Shown here in pieces: positions 52,944 to 62,090 of a DNA stretch of 64,000 nt. Where the stretch lies: positions 30,256 through 94,255 of the forward strand of contig NZ_QKSM01000010.1 of the NCBI RefSeq assembly GCF_003234185.1, read 5' to 3'. This DNA comes from Curtobacterium sp. MCSS17_008 (GTDB lineage: Bacteria; Actinomycetota; Actinomycetes; Actinomycetales; Microbacteriaceae). Below the pieces are notes generated by a model. That model saw only the letters and a list, made by a program, of their open reading frames with translations, searched no databases and was not told the origin of the DNA. Position 1 is the first letter of the stretch. Every line of letters begins with the position of its first letter. A program made the position numbers and the translations under genes.

Positions 52944-55757
52944 ATGCTCATCTCGACGACCGACACGACGGGCGACGCGACGACGCCGCAGCCCACCAGC
53001 ACGACGAACACGGGCCGCACGACCGACGCGGGCCGCACGCGCGCGGCCGAGCCCACGCCGCCCGTACATGAGACGTCCGTCCTCGACGGTCTCGCCGCGG
53101 TCGCCGACCGCGCGCCGGATTCCCTGGCCGTCGTCGACGAGCACACCGAGACGACCCACGGCGAGCTGGACCGCACCGCGCGGGCCCTCGGGCTGCTCCT
53201 GCACGAGCGGCTCACCCCCGACGACCACACGGGCCGCGGCGTCGACCCCGAGCCCGGGGGAGCGACCGTCCCCGTCGGCACGATGGTCGGTCACGGTGCC
53301 GGATCCGTCCTCGCACTCCTCGGACTCCTGCACGCCGGCCGGGTCGTCGTCGCGCTCGACCCGTTCCTGCCCGAGGCCCGCCTGCAGCACGTGATGGCGC
53401 TCGCCGGCATCGTCGACGTGGTCGCCGATGCCGACCACGCCGAGCGCGCCGCCGCCCTGGTCCCGGAGCACGGCCGGGTCCTGCCCTTCGCCGAGGTGCT
53501 CGACGACGCCCGCGCGACCGCGGCGGTACCCGGCGACATCGCCCCCGTCCCCGGCGCCCGCGAGCGCGGCGGTCGTGACCCGATGGTCATCATCTTCACC
53601 TCCGGGTCCACCGGCGCCCCGAAGGGCGTCACGATGACCCACCGGCAGATCGTCGTCGACACCGTCGCCCAGCACGAGTCGTTCCGGCTCGTCCCGGAGG
53701 ACCGGGTGGCCTCGGTGCTCCCGCACGGCTTCGCGGCCGGCTTCACCCTCGTCCTCTCCGCGCTCCTCGCCGGGTCCTCGGTGCACCTCGCCGACCCGCG
53801 TCGCACCGGTGTCGACCGGCTGGTCACCTGGATCCGCGACGCCCGGCTGACGACCCTGCACACCACGCCGCACCTGGTGCGGTCGATCACCGGTGCCCTC
53901 GACCCGTCGGACGACCGGCTGCGCGGCCTGCGGATCGTCGCGACCGTCGGCGAGGCGGTCACCGGCCCGGACGTCGCCGGCCTCCGACCCCTGCTCGGCC
54001 CGGACACCTCGTTCTGCAACTGGACCGGGTCGAGCGAGACCGCCGTGTACGCCGTGAACGAGATCCGTGCGGGTGACCCGGTCCCGGAGCGGAGCGTGCC
54101 GTCGGGCCGGATCGTCTCCGGCAAGCGCATCGAGGTCCGCCGCCCCGACGGATCCGTCGCCGACGTCGGCGAGAGCGGTGAGGTCGTCTGCATCTCGGAC
54201 GCGATGACGAGCGGGTACTGGGGCGCGCCCGAGGTGACCGCCACCCGGGCGGGCACCGCCGACGACGGCACGCCCACGTGGTCGATCGGCGACCTCGGTC
54301 GCTTCGACGAGCAGGGGATGCTCACGCTGCTCGGCCGCGCCGACGACGCCGTGAAGGTCCGCGGCTACCTCGTCGAGCCGAGCGAGGTCGAGGCGGCGCT
54401 CCGCACCGTCGACGCGGTGCAGGAGGCAGCGGTGATCGCCGTGAAGGCGCCGCCCGCGCCGACCCGGCTCGTCGCCTACGTCGTCAGCCGCCCCGGCCGG
54501 CGCTCGCCGTCGCCGGCCGCGATCCGCAAGGCGCTCCGCGAGCTGCTGCCCGACTACATGGTGCCGACCGCGATCGTCCCGGTGCCCGCGCTGCCCCGCA
54601 ACGAGCGCGGCAAGGTCGACCGTGCGCGCCTGCCCGAGGCACCGGCACTCGGCGCGACCGTCGGCGAGGACGGTCAGGAACTCGGCGAGGAGACCTACGA
54701 CCAGTGGCAGCTCGCCGTCGGACAGATCTGGGCCGAGGTGCTCGGTCTGCCGACCGTCGGCCCGCTCGAGCTCCCCGCCGTCGGGCTGGACAACGACTTC
54801 TCCGCGCTCGGCGGCGACTCGCTGTCCGCCGAGGAGATGCTCGCCGCCGTGGCCGACCGGCTCGGCGTCGACCTGCCGTCCTCGGAACTGCTCGAGCACC
54901 CGACGCTCCGGACGTTCACGGCCCGCATCCGGCTCGGTGCCGCGGCGACCCCGAGCCACCCCGACATCGTGACCCTGACCGCGCGCAGCGGTGACGACGC
55001 GGAGCCCCTGTTCTGCGTCGCCGGCGCCGGAGCCCTGGCACTGACGTACGTCCCGCTGGCCCGGCACCTGGGCGACCGCCCGGTGTACGCGTTCCAGCAG
55101 CACGGCCTCGAGCGCCGCTCGGTGCCGGACTGGAGCATCCGCGCGATGGCCCGCCGGTACATCGAGCTCATGCGCGTGGTGCAGCCGCGCGGACCGTACA
55201 CGCTCGTCGGGCACTCGTTCGGCGGACTCGTCGCGCTCGAGATGGCCGCCGTGCTCGCCGACGCCGGGCACGAGGTCCGCCGGGTCGTCCTCCTCGACAC
55301 CTACCTGCCGGAGCAGGCGGCCGAGCAGGCCGACGTGGTCGAGTTCGGCGAGCTCGACCTCGGACGTCCCACCGCCCGCGCCGTTCCCGTGGCGCTCCAA
55401 CGGCTCGCCGACCGCACGAGCGGCTTCCGGAGCCGCATCGTGGCGCCCTTCGGTCAGCTCGGGCGGCACGCTCGCGCCTACGGGGCGGGCGTCCTCCGAT
55501 GGGAGGGGCAGCGTCAGTTCCGCGCCTTCTTCGACCACGCGCTCGTCGTCTCGCGCGGACACGAACCGCGTGCCTACACGGGAGCCGTCACCCTCGTCGT
55601 CGCGGACGGCAACGAGTCGGGCGCGGCCCGCTGGGCGCGCTACCTGCGCGGTCGGGTCGACGAGGTGCGCGTGCACGCGGAGCACAGCTCGGTCCTGCGG
55701 GAACCGCACGTCGCCGAGGTCGCTGCCGTCGTCGCAGAGCGGACCGCCTCGGTCTGA
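52944..55757 (+). CDS. Free-standing A-PCP-TE peptide synthetase-like enzyme
   Basis: The 937-residue protein has an adenylation domain (core IIFTSGSTGAPKGVTMT at about residue 215, then GDLGRFDEQG and the end motif NERGKVDRARLPE), a carrier domain with the phosphopantetheine serine in ALGGDSLSAEEM (about 626), and a thioesterase with VGHSFGGLVALEM (about 757). There is no condensation domain. It would activate one carboxylic acid and release it by hydrolysis, cyclisation or self-condensation, as furanone and quinone synthetases do. The product is unknown. ATG 52944 is the start; the frame is open far upstream through the desaturase but that part is not coding. Confidence 0.9.
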   Translation: MLISTTDTTGDATTPQPTSTTNTGRTTDAGRTRAAEPTPPVHETSVLDGLAAVADRAPDSLAVVDEHTETTHGELDRTARALGLLLHERLTPDDHTGRGVDPEPGGATVPVGTMVGHGAGSVLALLGLLHAGRVVVALDPFLPEARLQHVMALAGIVDVVADADHAERAAALVPEHGRVLPFAEVLDDARATAAVPGDIAPVPGARERGGRDPMVIIFTSGSTGAPKGVTMTHRQIVVDTVAQHESFRLVPEDRVASVLPHGFAAGFTLVLSALLAGSSVHLADPRRTGVDRLVTWIRDARLTTLHTTPHLVRSITGALDPSDDRLRGLRIVATVGEAVTGPDVAGLRPLLGPDTSFCNWTGSSETAVYAVNEIRAGDPVPERSVPSGRIVSGKRIEVRRPDGSVADVGESGEVVCISDAMTSGYWGAPEVTATRAGTADDGTPTWSIGDLGRFDEQGMLTLLGRADDAVKVRGYLVEPSEVEAALRTVDAVQEAAVIAVKAPPAPTRLVAYVVSRPGRRSPSPAAIRKALRELLPDYMVPTAIVPVPALPRNERGKVDRARLPEAPALGATVGEDGQELGEETYDQWQLAVGQIWAEVLGLPTVGPLELPAVGLDNDFSALGGDSLSAEEMLAAVADRLGVDLPSSELLEHPTLRTFTARIRLGAAATPSHPDIVTLTARSGDDAEPLFCVAGAGALALTYVPLARHLGDRPVYAFQQHGLERRSVPDWSIRAMARRYIELMRVVQPRGPYTLVGHSFGGLVALEMAAVLADAGHEVRRVVLLDTYLPEQAAEQADVVEFGELDLGRPTARAVPVALQRLADRTSGFRSRIVAPFGQLGRHARAYGAGVLRWEGQRQFRAFFDHALVVSRGHEPRAYTGAVTLVVADGNESGAARWARYLRGRVDEVRVHAEHSSVLREPHVAEVAAVVAERTASV

Positions 55758-55768
55758 CGGGCGGCGGT

Positions 55769-55815
55769 TCGGACGGGAGGCGCTGCACCGGACCGGTGCA
55801 GCGCTTCCCGTCCGA
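55769..55815. terminator. Terminator after the A-PCP-TE gene (shared-arm family)
   Basis: Arms of 22 bases (left TCGGACGGGAGGCGCTGCACC) pair with one G-U across a GAC loop. It follows the synthetase stop by 11 bases. Confidence 0.8.
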
Positions 55816-55997
55816 CGCGTGGTCGGGTCCGCGCCCCTCGTGCCGGGAGGTGCGAGCGCGGCCCGGCGTCGGGCGGACGAGCCGTTGGGCGCGGGCGCGG
55901 CGTGGGCGACCCTCCGCCGAACGCAGATCCGCGGACGCGACGGGCACGGGGATGCGAAGATGCATCGTTGCCCGCTGACACCGACGACGAGGAACGA

Positions 55998-57449
55998 ATG
56001 GGACACGACGACGCAGCGCCGCTCCTCGACGGTCGGTACCGCATCGAAGCGGCGATCGGCCAGGGCGGCATGTCCGTGGTCTACCGCGCCACCGACGAGA
56101 GCCTGCACCGCCCGGTCGCCGTGAAGCTCTTCCACCCGGGGTCGGTCGACATCGCCCGGCAGGAGGCGGAGCTCGGCGTGCTCGCGGGTCTCGAACACCA
56201 CAACCTCGTGAGCCTGCTCGACGCGGGCGTCGTCACCGGGGCCGACGCGATCGCCCAGCGCTTCCTCGTCATGTCGCTCGTCGTCGGCCAGGACCTCGAG
56301 GCGCGACTGTCGGTCGGGCCGCTCGCCTCGCGGCACATCGCCGAGATCGGCTACGACATGGCCGAGGCGCTCGACTACATCCACGCCCGCGGCGTCGTGC
56401 ACCGTGACATCAAGCCGTCGAACATCCTGCTCGTCGACTACGGGAACGGCTCGGAGCGCGCCCGTGCTCGGCTGACGGACTTCGGCATCGCCCTCGCAGC
56501 GGGCGTCGAGCGGCTCACCGCCGACGGCGTCACGACCGGGACCGCCGCGTACCTCAGCCCGGAGCAGGCGCGCGGCGGCGACGTCGGTCCCGCGAGCGAC
56601 GTGTACTCGCTCGGACTCGTGCTGCTGCAGTGCTTCACGCGGCGGCGGGAGTTCCCGGGGTCGCTCGTCGAGTCGGCGATCGCGCGGCTCTCCCGTGACC
56701 CGGTCGTGCCGGAGCCGCTGCCCGAGCACTGGAAGCACCTGCTCCGGGCGATGACCGCGCAGGACCCGGCAGCGCGTCCGCTCGGCGGGCAGCTCGTCAC
56801 GATGCTCCGCGACGTGCTCATCGCCGAGACGACCGGTACCGAGACGACCGGCAGCGCGGCGGTCGGTGCCGCGCCGACCGGCCCCGCGACGAGCGGCGCG
56901 GCCCGACCCGTCACCGGGCAGTCCGCGGTGACGACGGGGTCACCGGCCGCGGTCGACACCGGCCGTCCGGCGACCCTGGACACGCTGCCCGAGGAGTCCC
57001 TGCAGCGCACCGTCGCGATGGCAGCACGGCTGTTCGACGCGCCGATCGCCCTGGTCGACGTCCTCGACGAGGACCGCGAGTGGACGCAGTCGTGGATCGC
57101 TGACGGCATCGACGACGCCGCGCGCAGCATCAGCTTCCGGAGCGGCTTCGCACCGGTCCCCGTCCCCGTGGTGATCCCCGACGGCTCGGTGCACCCGGAG
57201 ATGCGGCAGAGCCCGCTCGTCACCGGGCCGCTCGGCATCCGCTTCTACGTCAGCGTCCCGCTGCTCCGCCACGACGGCACCGCCGTGGGCACCCTCGCGG
57301 TGCTCGACGTGCGGCCGCGCGAGGCCACCGAGGCGGACCTCGCGAACCTCCGCGACCTCGCCGCGCTGGCGGTCACGCAGCTCGAGATCCGCCAGGAGAC
57401 CCTGCGCACCACGAGCGACGCGCTGCCGCTCGACGGCGGCACGCGCTGA
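55998..57449 (+). CDS. Serine/threonine protein kinase fused to a GAF domain
   Basis: The 483-residue protein has a PknB-like kinase domain (residues 10-275): IGQGGMSVVYRATD, Lys in PVAVKLF, HRDIKPSNILL at about 135, DFGIAL, and GTAAYLSPEQARG. A linker rich in Thr/Gly/Ala (about 275-320) leads to a GAF domain (about 322-470, MAARLFDAPIALVDVLDEDREW, then VSVPLLRHDGTAVGTLAVLD). There is no membrane segment or PASTA repeat, so it is a soluble kinase whose signal is probably sensed by the GAF part. ATG 55998 follows GAGGAAC. Confidence 0.92.
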   Translation: MGHDDAAPLLDGRYRIEAAIGQGGMSVVYRATDESLHRPVAVKLFHPGSVDIARQEAELGVLAGLEHHNLVSLLDAGVVTGADAIAQRFLVMSLVVGQDLEARLSVGPLASRHIAEIGYDMAEALDYIHARGVVHRDIKPSNILLVDYGNGSERARARLTDFGIALAAGVERLTADGVTTGTAAYLSPEQARGGDVGPASDVYSLGLVLLQCFTRRREFPGSLVESAIARLSRDPVVPEPLPEHWKHLLRAMTAQDPAARPLGGQLVTMLRDVLIAETTGTETTGSAAVGAAPTGPATSGAARPVTGQSAVTTGSPAAVDTGRPATLDTLPEESLQRTVAMAARLFDAPIALVDVLDEDREWTQSWIADGIDDAARSISFRSGFAPVPVPVVIPDGSVHPEMRQSPLVTGPLGIRFYVSVPLLRHDGTAVGTLAVLDVRPREATEADLANLRDLAALAVTQLEIRQETLRTTSDALPLDGGTR

Positions 57450-57455
57450 CCGGGC

Positions 57456-57710
57456 TCAGGCCCCGGGGTGCTCGGCCGCCCAGGCCTGCGCCCGGTCGGC
57501 CTGCTCGGCCGTGAGCCGCGTCACCGCGCCGCAGTTGACGCACTCGTTCCGGTAGGACCGCGACAGCGGCACGAGCGGCACGAAGAACAGGCTGAGCGTG
57601 GTGGTGCGCCGGACCACCCGCTGCGCCGCGTGGACTCCGCACACCCCACAGACGAAGCGGACCACGGTGAGCAGGGTCTCGGTGCCGCGGGTGCCGAAGA
57701 TCAGGAACAC
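57456..57710 (-). CDS. Small zinc-ribbon protein
   Basis: The 84-residue protein carries two Cys pairs, CGVC and CVNC, that can bind one zinc (FVCGVCGVHAAQ, then YRNECVNCGAVTRL), with a hydrophobic segment LSLFFVPLVPL between them. Similar zinc-ribbon proteins are widespread in Actinobacteria and uncharacterised. The start GTG 57710 is seven bases after a TAGGGT hexamer. It converges on the kinase gene with six bases between the stops. Confidence 0.82.
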   Translation of the reverse strand: MFLIFGTRGTETLLTVVRFVCGVCGVHAAQRVVRRTTTLSLFFVPLVPLSRSYRNECVNCGAVTRLTAEQADRAQAWAAEHPGA

Positions 57711-57717
57711 GTCTGCG

Positions 57718-57723
57718 ACCCTA
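57718..57723 (-). promoter_or_regulatory. Leaderless -10 element of the zinc-ribbon gene
   Basis: TAGGGT on the minus strand is seven bases before GTG 57710 and fixes the start of this short gene. Confidence 0.55.
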
Positions 57724-57745
57724 CGCGGGCGGCGGATGACGACCG

Positions 57746-58444
57746 TCAGCCGTGCGCACGGGGCGCGGCGCCGGCCTCCGCCCGTCGCCGCACCAGCACG
57801 ACGCCGTCCACGGTGTCGTGCCGCCGGCCGTCGGGGCCGGTGGCCGTGCGCGGGCGTCCCTCGGCGACCACGACCTGCCACCCGTCGTCGAGCCGCAGCG
57901 CCGCCAGGTCCTGCTCCGGCGTCGGGAACCGGTACGACCGGAACTCCTCGGGGAGCTCGGCGTGCGGCGGTGCCGCGTGCGCCGTGATCAGCAGGTGACC
58001 GCCCGGCGCGACGAAGGACGTCGCCCGGTGCAGGATCGCGTCGCGCGGGATCTCGACCGGCCACGACTGCAGGAACGACGCCGTCACCAGGTCGAAGCGC
58101 TGCCCGGGTGGCGGCGTCCACGTCGCCAGGTCCGCCGCGACGAACGCCGTGCGCTCGGTGACCCCCGCTGCGGCGGCCGCCCGCTCGGCCCGCGCGACGG
58201 CGGTGGTCGACAGGTCGACCCCCGTCGCGGTCCAGCCCTGCTCGGCGAGCCAGACGACGTCACCGCCCTCGCCGCAGCCGAGGTCGAGCGCCCGGCTGCC
58301 ACCGCGCGGCACCCCGGCCGCGACGTCGGCGAGCACCGCGTTCACCCGGCCCGACCAGATCCCGTCGCGTTCGGCGTACCGCGCCTCCCACCAGTCCTGT
58401 GCGGAGCCGTCCGCGGCGGTTCCCTCGGCGTCATGTGCGTGCAT
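57746..58444 (-). CDS. Class I SAM-dependent methyltransferase, TehB/thiopurine-like
   Basis: The 232-residue protein begins WWEARYAERDGIWSGRVN and has motif I ALDLGCGEGGDVVWLAEQG, acidic motif TGVDLSTTAV, and FDLVTASFLQSW. This start is typical of small-molecule methyltransferases related to TehB and thiopurine methyltransferases that act on tellurite, selenium or toxic thiols; the substrate is unknown. ATG 58444 was chosen because the frame upstream is Arg-rich non-coding text. Confidence 0.87.
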   Translation of the reverse strand: MHAHDAEGTAADGSAQDWWEARYAERDGIWSGRVNAVLADVAAGVPRGGSRALDLGCGEGGDVVWLAEQGWTATGVDLSTTAVARAERAAAAAGVTERTAFVAADLATWTPPPGQRFDLVTASFLQSWPVEIPRDAILHRATSFVAPGGHLLITAHAAPPHAELPEEFRSYRFPTPEQDLAALRLDDGWQVVVAEGRPRTATGPDGRRHDTVDGVVLVRRRAEAGAAPRAHG

Positions 58445-58525
58445 GCGCCCAGTGGAGCGCGTGCGACCACCCGACCGCAAGCTCCGTTGCCGGACCGGCA
58501 ACGGGTGGAGGGGGCGACCGGACGA

Positions 58526-58569
58526 CGGACGGGAGGCGCGTACCGGGCCCGCGCCGCGCCTCCCGTCCG
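58526..58569. terminator. Hairpin of the shared-arm family
   Basis: Fifteen-base arms (left CGGACGGGAGGCGCG) surround a 14-base loop. It lies in the divergent gap between the methyltransferase start (58444) and the small gene at 58763, where no transcript obviously ends, so its role is unclear. The rest of the 318-base gap holds no gene I can support. Confidence 0.65.
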
Positions 58570-58762
58570 CCGGGCGCGCGCCGCGCTCCGCACGGCCCGT
58601 CCGAAGTGCGCGGACCGACGCCCCGTCCCGGGGACGGTCACGGTGCCGCGCGTACCGTCGCGACCACGACGAGTTCGTCCGGTGTCCGTCACCACCGAGC
58701 CGCGGGGTCCGCCGATCCCGAGGGCCGCGGAGCCGGGACGTGCGTGATGCAGGGAGCACGAG

Positions 58763-58930
58763 ATGTCGACGTACGAGGCTGACCAGCGCGTCCAGCAGGT
58801 CAAGATCACCAGCTACCGCAACCTCAGGCGGGCCGTGCGGCGGGGATGGGTCCTGCCGGACGGCGTCGTCACGCCGTCGCTCGCGGACCTCGCGCGGCTC
58901 CAGGGCCCGGGCGGCGGTGGACGCACGTGA
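58763..58930 (+). CDS. 55-residue protein coupled to an AraC regulator
   Basis: A short gene from ATG 58763, with GGGAG six bases upstream, encodes a basic protein (QVKITSYRNLRRAVRRGWVL, then VTPSLADLARL). Its stop overlaps the GTG of the AraC-family gene (GTGA), so the two are co-translated. It has no membrane segment. I do not recognise it; it could be a small DNA- or protein-binding partner of the regulator. Confidence 0.65.
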   Translation: MSTYEADQRVQQVKITSYRNLRRAVRRGWVLPDGVVTPSLADLARLQGPGGGGRT

Positions 58931-59979
58931 TCACCGCGACCGACGTCCCGCCAGCCGAGGACCAGGTCGCCGAGCTCCGGCGCACCTCCGTCCGCGACGT
59001 GCGACGCAGCGGCTCCGACCCGGACGAGGCCCGCGCCCTGTACGAGGCGGTGTACGACGGCCGGGACCTCGCGTTCCGGCCGGACGGCAACCGGCCGTTC
59101 CGGTACCGCTACCGCTCCACGGGGGACGGTCGCGTCAGCCTCTGCACCTCGTCGGTCTCGGCACACCGCACCGGCGTGCTCGCTCCGGAACGGCAGTACC
59201 TCCTGGCGTGGTCGGTCGAGGGCGGCGTCGTCGTCGACCCCGACCGTGAGGACGGCGTCACCCTCCGGCCCGGCGTCCCCGTCATGTGCCCAGCGGGTCG
59301 ACCGTTCACCGTGACCGCCCCGCCCGGCACCGTGCACCTGGTGCGGTTCGACGCCGACTTCCTCGAAGCCGTCGCGGTGATGGGGCGGTCCGACGCCCCG
59401 ATGCCGCTGTCGTTCCCGATCGCCGTGCCGTCGGCCCGCCTCGCACCGTTGCAGCGGGTCCTCCGCGAGGTCGCCGAGCCGATGCTCGACGTGGACGTCG
59501 TGGCCGGGGAGCGCGCGACCCTGGACCTCCGCGTCGCCGAGGCGGTGCTCGAGGCGTTCCGGCCGGAACCCGCCGACGGTCCGCCGGACGGCCCGGTCGC
59601 CACCCTCGACCGCGCGAAGGCCTACATGTACGCGCACTTCGCCCGGCCGCTCTCGGCGGCGGAGATCGCGGCCGCGGCCGACGTCAGCGTCCGCACGCTG
59701 CAGGAGACCTTCCAGCGGCAGGAGGGCACGACCCCGACGGCGTTCCTCCGGGACCTCCGGCTCGACAAGGCGCGGCTCGCGCTGCAGCTCGCCGACGCCC
59801 GCGAGACGTCGGTGTCCGTGGTCGCCCACTCGTGCGGCTTCCGCCACATGGGTCGCTTCTCCGGGGCCTACGGCGAGCAGTACGGGGAGCACCCGGGCGA
59901 GACGCTCCGCGGGCAGCGTCGGCTCATCGCCGTCGCCGACGGTCTCGACCGCCCGGTGCCGTCGCCGCGCCTCCACTGA
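58927..59979 (+). CDS. AraC-family transcriptional regulator
   Basis: The 350-residue protein has a C-terminal AraC double helix-turn-helix (about 225-325: MYAHFARPLSAAEIAAAADV, then VVAHSCGFRHMGRFSGAYGEQ) and an N-terminal ligand domain of the AraC_binding_2 type (VSLCTSSVSAHRTGVLAPE). GTG 58927 overlaps the upstream small gene. Targets are unknown; the methyltransferase across the divergent gap and the hydrolase downstream are candidates. Confidence 0.9.
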   Translation: MITATDVPPAEDQVAELRRTSVRDVRRSGSDPDEARALYEAVYDGRDLAFRPDGNRPFRYRYRSTGDGRVSLCTSSVSAHRTGVLAPERQYLLAWSVEGGVVVDPDREDGVTLRPGVPVMCPAGRPFTVTAPPGTVHLVRFDADFLEAVAVMGRSDAPMPLSFPIAVPSARLAPLQRVLREVAEPMLDVDVVAGERATLDLRVAEAVLEAFRPEPADGPPDGPVATLDRAKAYMYAHFARPLSAAEIAAAADVSVRTLQETFQRQEGTTPTAFLRDLRLDKARLALQLADARETSVSVVAHSCGFRHMGRFSGAYGEQYGEHPGETLRGQRRLIAVADGLDRPVPSPRLH

Positions 59980-60074
59980 GCGACCAGACCGCCGTCTGAC
60001 CGGATCCGCAGGTCGGCCGGGAGGCGCACGGCGCGTCCACCGCTCGCGCCGGGTCCGCCCCACGGTGCGCTGGG

Positions 60075-60080
60075 TACCGT
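60075..60080 (+). promoter_or_regulatory. Leaderless -10 element of the hydrolase gene
   Basis: TACCGT is six bases before ATG 60087. A degenerate member of the GGGAGGCGC hairpin family lies just upstream at 60019-60050. Confidence 0.55.
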
Positions 60081-60086
60081 GCAGGG

Positions 60087-60962
60087 ATGCAGCGCGGAAC
60101 GTCACCGAGCACCGGCACGGCCGGGATCGCGGTCGCCGTGCGCGGGACCGGGGCCCCGGTCCTCGTCCTGCACGGCACCCCTGGTGGGATCCGGGCAGCC
60201 GACGTGATGGGACGTTTCCTGCCGTCCGACCGCTTCCGGGTCGTGACGCTCTCGCGCCCCGGGTACACGGGCACGTCGCTCCTCCCGGAGCACGCCTCGC
60301 TCGACGACGAGGCGGACCGGTACGCCGCGCTCCTCGACCGCCTGGGCATCGACCGGGTCGCGGTGCTCGCGTGGTCCGGCGGGGGACCGGTCGCGTACCG
60401 CTTCGCCGTCCGCCACCCCCACCGGGTCCGGGCACTGGCCGTCGCCGCCGGGCTCTCCGCGCGGTGGGTCCCGCCGGAGCCCTCGCCGGCCGAGTGGGTC
60501 GTCGCGCACACGACCTTCGGCGCCGCCGCCGCTGCGCTCGCCGCGCGCCTGGTGCCCGCCGTGGTCGTGCGCACCGCCGAGGCGGGCGTCAGCTCGTTGC
60601 GCGGCCGCGACCTGTCCACCCACGTGGCGGAGGTGCTGCGCGACCGGGCGCGACGCCGGGTCGTGATCGACCTGTCGACGAGCGGGAACGCCGCGGGTCG
60701 GAACCGACCCGGATGGGACAACGACGTGCGCGTGCTCGGTGCGGTGGACGACCTCGACCTCGGTGCCGTCACGGCACCCACGCTCCTCGTCCACGGCGAC
60801 GCCGACACCGCGGTCCCCCTCGAGCACAGCGTCCGCGCCGCCGCGGCCGTGCCGGACGCCGAACTCGTGACGCTGCGCGGCGGGACGCACTTCGGGCTCT
60901 GGGACCACCGCGACGCCGCCGCGGTGCAGGAGCGCGTGCGGGTCCACCTCGAGCGCGACTGA
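60087..60962 (+). CDS. Alpha/beta hydrolase
   Basis: The 291-residue protein has the alpha/beta fold of esterases and epoxide or haloalkane hydrolases: oxyanion region VLHGTPGG, nucleophile Ser in AWSGGGPVAYRFA, acid Asp in LLVHGDADTAVPLEHS and His in RGGTHFGLWDH. The substrate is unknown. The -10 six bases upstream supports this start. Confidence 0.9.
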   Translation: MQRGTSPSTGTAGIAVAVRGTGAPVLVLHGTPGGIRAADVMGRFLPSDRFRVVTLSRPGYTGTSLLPEHASLDDEADRYAALLDRLGIDRVAVLAWSGGGPVAYRFAVRHPHRVRALAVAAGLSARWVPPEPSPAEWVVAHTTFGAAAAALAARLVPAVVVRTAEAGVSSLRGRDLSTHVAEVLRDRARRRVVIDLSTSGNAAGRNRPGWDNDVRVLGAVDDLDLGAVTAPTLLVHGDADTAVPLEHSVRAAAAVPDAELVTLRGGTHFGLWDHRDAAAVQERVRVHLERD

Positions 60963-61111
60963 CGCGCTGCGCCCTCTCGACTCCCGACCGAGCCAGGGCA
61001 GCGACGCAGGCTGAGACGAACCGCAGGAAGCGGGGCACACTGCTCGGGCGGTCGCAGGTTCGTGACCAGTACGGTTTCTTCCCGAGTCGTTCGACCGACC
61101 CGGAAGGAACC

Positions 61112-62044
61112 ATGGGACGTCACGCCCTGCCCGCAGCCCTCGACGGCGACCGGCCGGCAGCGCCCGAGCCGACCTCACCCGCCGAGCCGCGCCGTCCCCG
61201 TGGCCGTCGTGCCGCCCTCGGTCCCGCCGTCGCCCGTGCGACCTTCGTCGAGCACACAAAGCCCGCCCGCACCGTGGTGCTGTCCGCGCCGCGTCCGGTC
61301 GCCTCGGCCGCGGTCGCCGGGCCCGCGGTGCCGTCCCGCTCCGCCGCACTCCGCGCCGAGCGCGCGGCGGACCCGCGGCACGTCCGTCGGACAGCGAACG
61401 CCAAGCGCGCGGCGATCCTGCTCGCACCGGCGCTCGCCGTGACCTCGAGCCTGACCCTCGCGGTGCCCGCGGACGCAGCGCCGGAGTCCACCGCGCACGG
61501 TTCGCCGGCCGCGGCTCAGGGGTACGACTCGCAGTCCTTCACCGTCGCCCGCGACGTCGAGGTGCCGGTCGTCCAGACCGACGGCACGACGACCACCACG
61601 ACGGTCGTGTCCTACCCGACGATCGTCACGAAGTGGGGCGTCACGACGCAGCAGGCCGAGAGCGCCATCTCGGAGGTGCTGTCGGCCGGCGGCAAGCGCG
61701 CGACCATCGTGTCGACGGCGCTGCAGTACATGGGCGACCCGTACCTCGAGGGCGGTGCCAGCCACTCCGGCATCGACTGCTCCGGCCTGACGATGGTGGC
61801 CTACGCGGCCGTCGGGATCCCGCTCGTGCACTACGTGCCGTCGCAGGACGCGGTCGCCACGACAGTCCCCGAGTCCGAGGCGCTGCCCGGCGACCTGGTC
61901 GTCTTCGACGACGAGGACCACGTCGGCATCTTCCTCGGCGACGGTCTCGTGCTGCAGGCGCCGCACCCGGGCGACCCGGTCGACATCGTGCCGATGTACC
62001 CGAACGCGCACCACTTCGCCAGGCTCCTGCCCGCGGGGGAGTGA
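61112..62044 (+). CDS. Secreted NlpC/P60 family peptidase
   Basis: The 310-residue protein has a long charged N-terminus, a signal or anchor segment at about residues 100-120 (ILLAPALAVTSSLTLAVPADA), and a C-terminal NlpC/P60 domain with the catalytic Cys in HSGIDCSGLTMVAYAAVGI and His in DDEDHVGIFLGDG. Such enzymes cut cell-wall stem peptides. The 100-residue stretch before the signal is unusual for a Sec substrate. ATG 61112 follows GGAAGGA; TACGGT at 61070 is a possible -10. Confidence 0.9.
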   Translation: MGRHALPAALDGDRPAAPEPTSPAEPRRPRGRRAALGPAVARATFVEHTKPARTVVLSAPRPVASAAVAGPAVPSRSAALRAERAADPRHVRRTANAKRAAILLAPALAVTSSLTLAVPADAAPESTAHGSPAAAQGYDSQSFTVARDVEVPVVQTDGTTTTTTVVSYPTIVTKWGVTTQQAESAISEVLSAGGKRATIVSTALQYMGDPYLEGGASHSGIDCSGLTMVAYAAVGIPLVHYVPSQDAVATTVPESEALPGDLVVFDDEDHVGIFLGDGLVLQAPHPGDPVDIVPMYPNAHHFARLLPAGE

Positions 62045-62078
62045 CCGGCCCCCGTCCCGGGGCCTTGCGCGCCTGTCG

Positions 62079-62084
62079 TAAACT
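62079..62084 (+). promoter_or_regulatory. Leaderless -10 element of rlmN
   Basis: TAAACT is six bases before ATG 62091 and shows that ATG, not the GTG directly before it, is the start. Confidence 0.6.
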
Positions 62085-62090
62085 GGAGTG

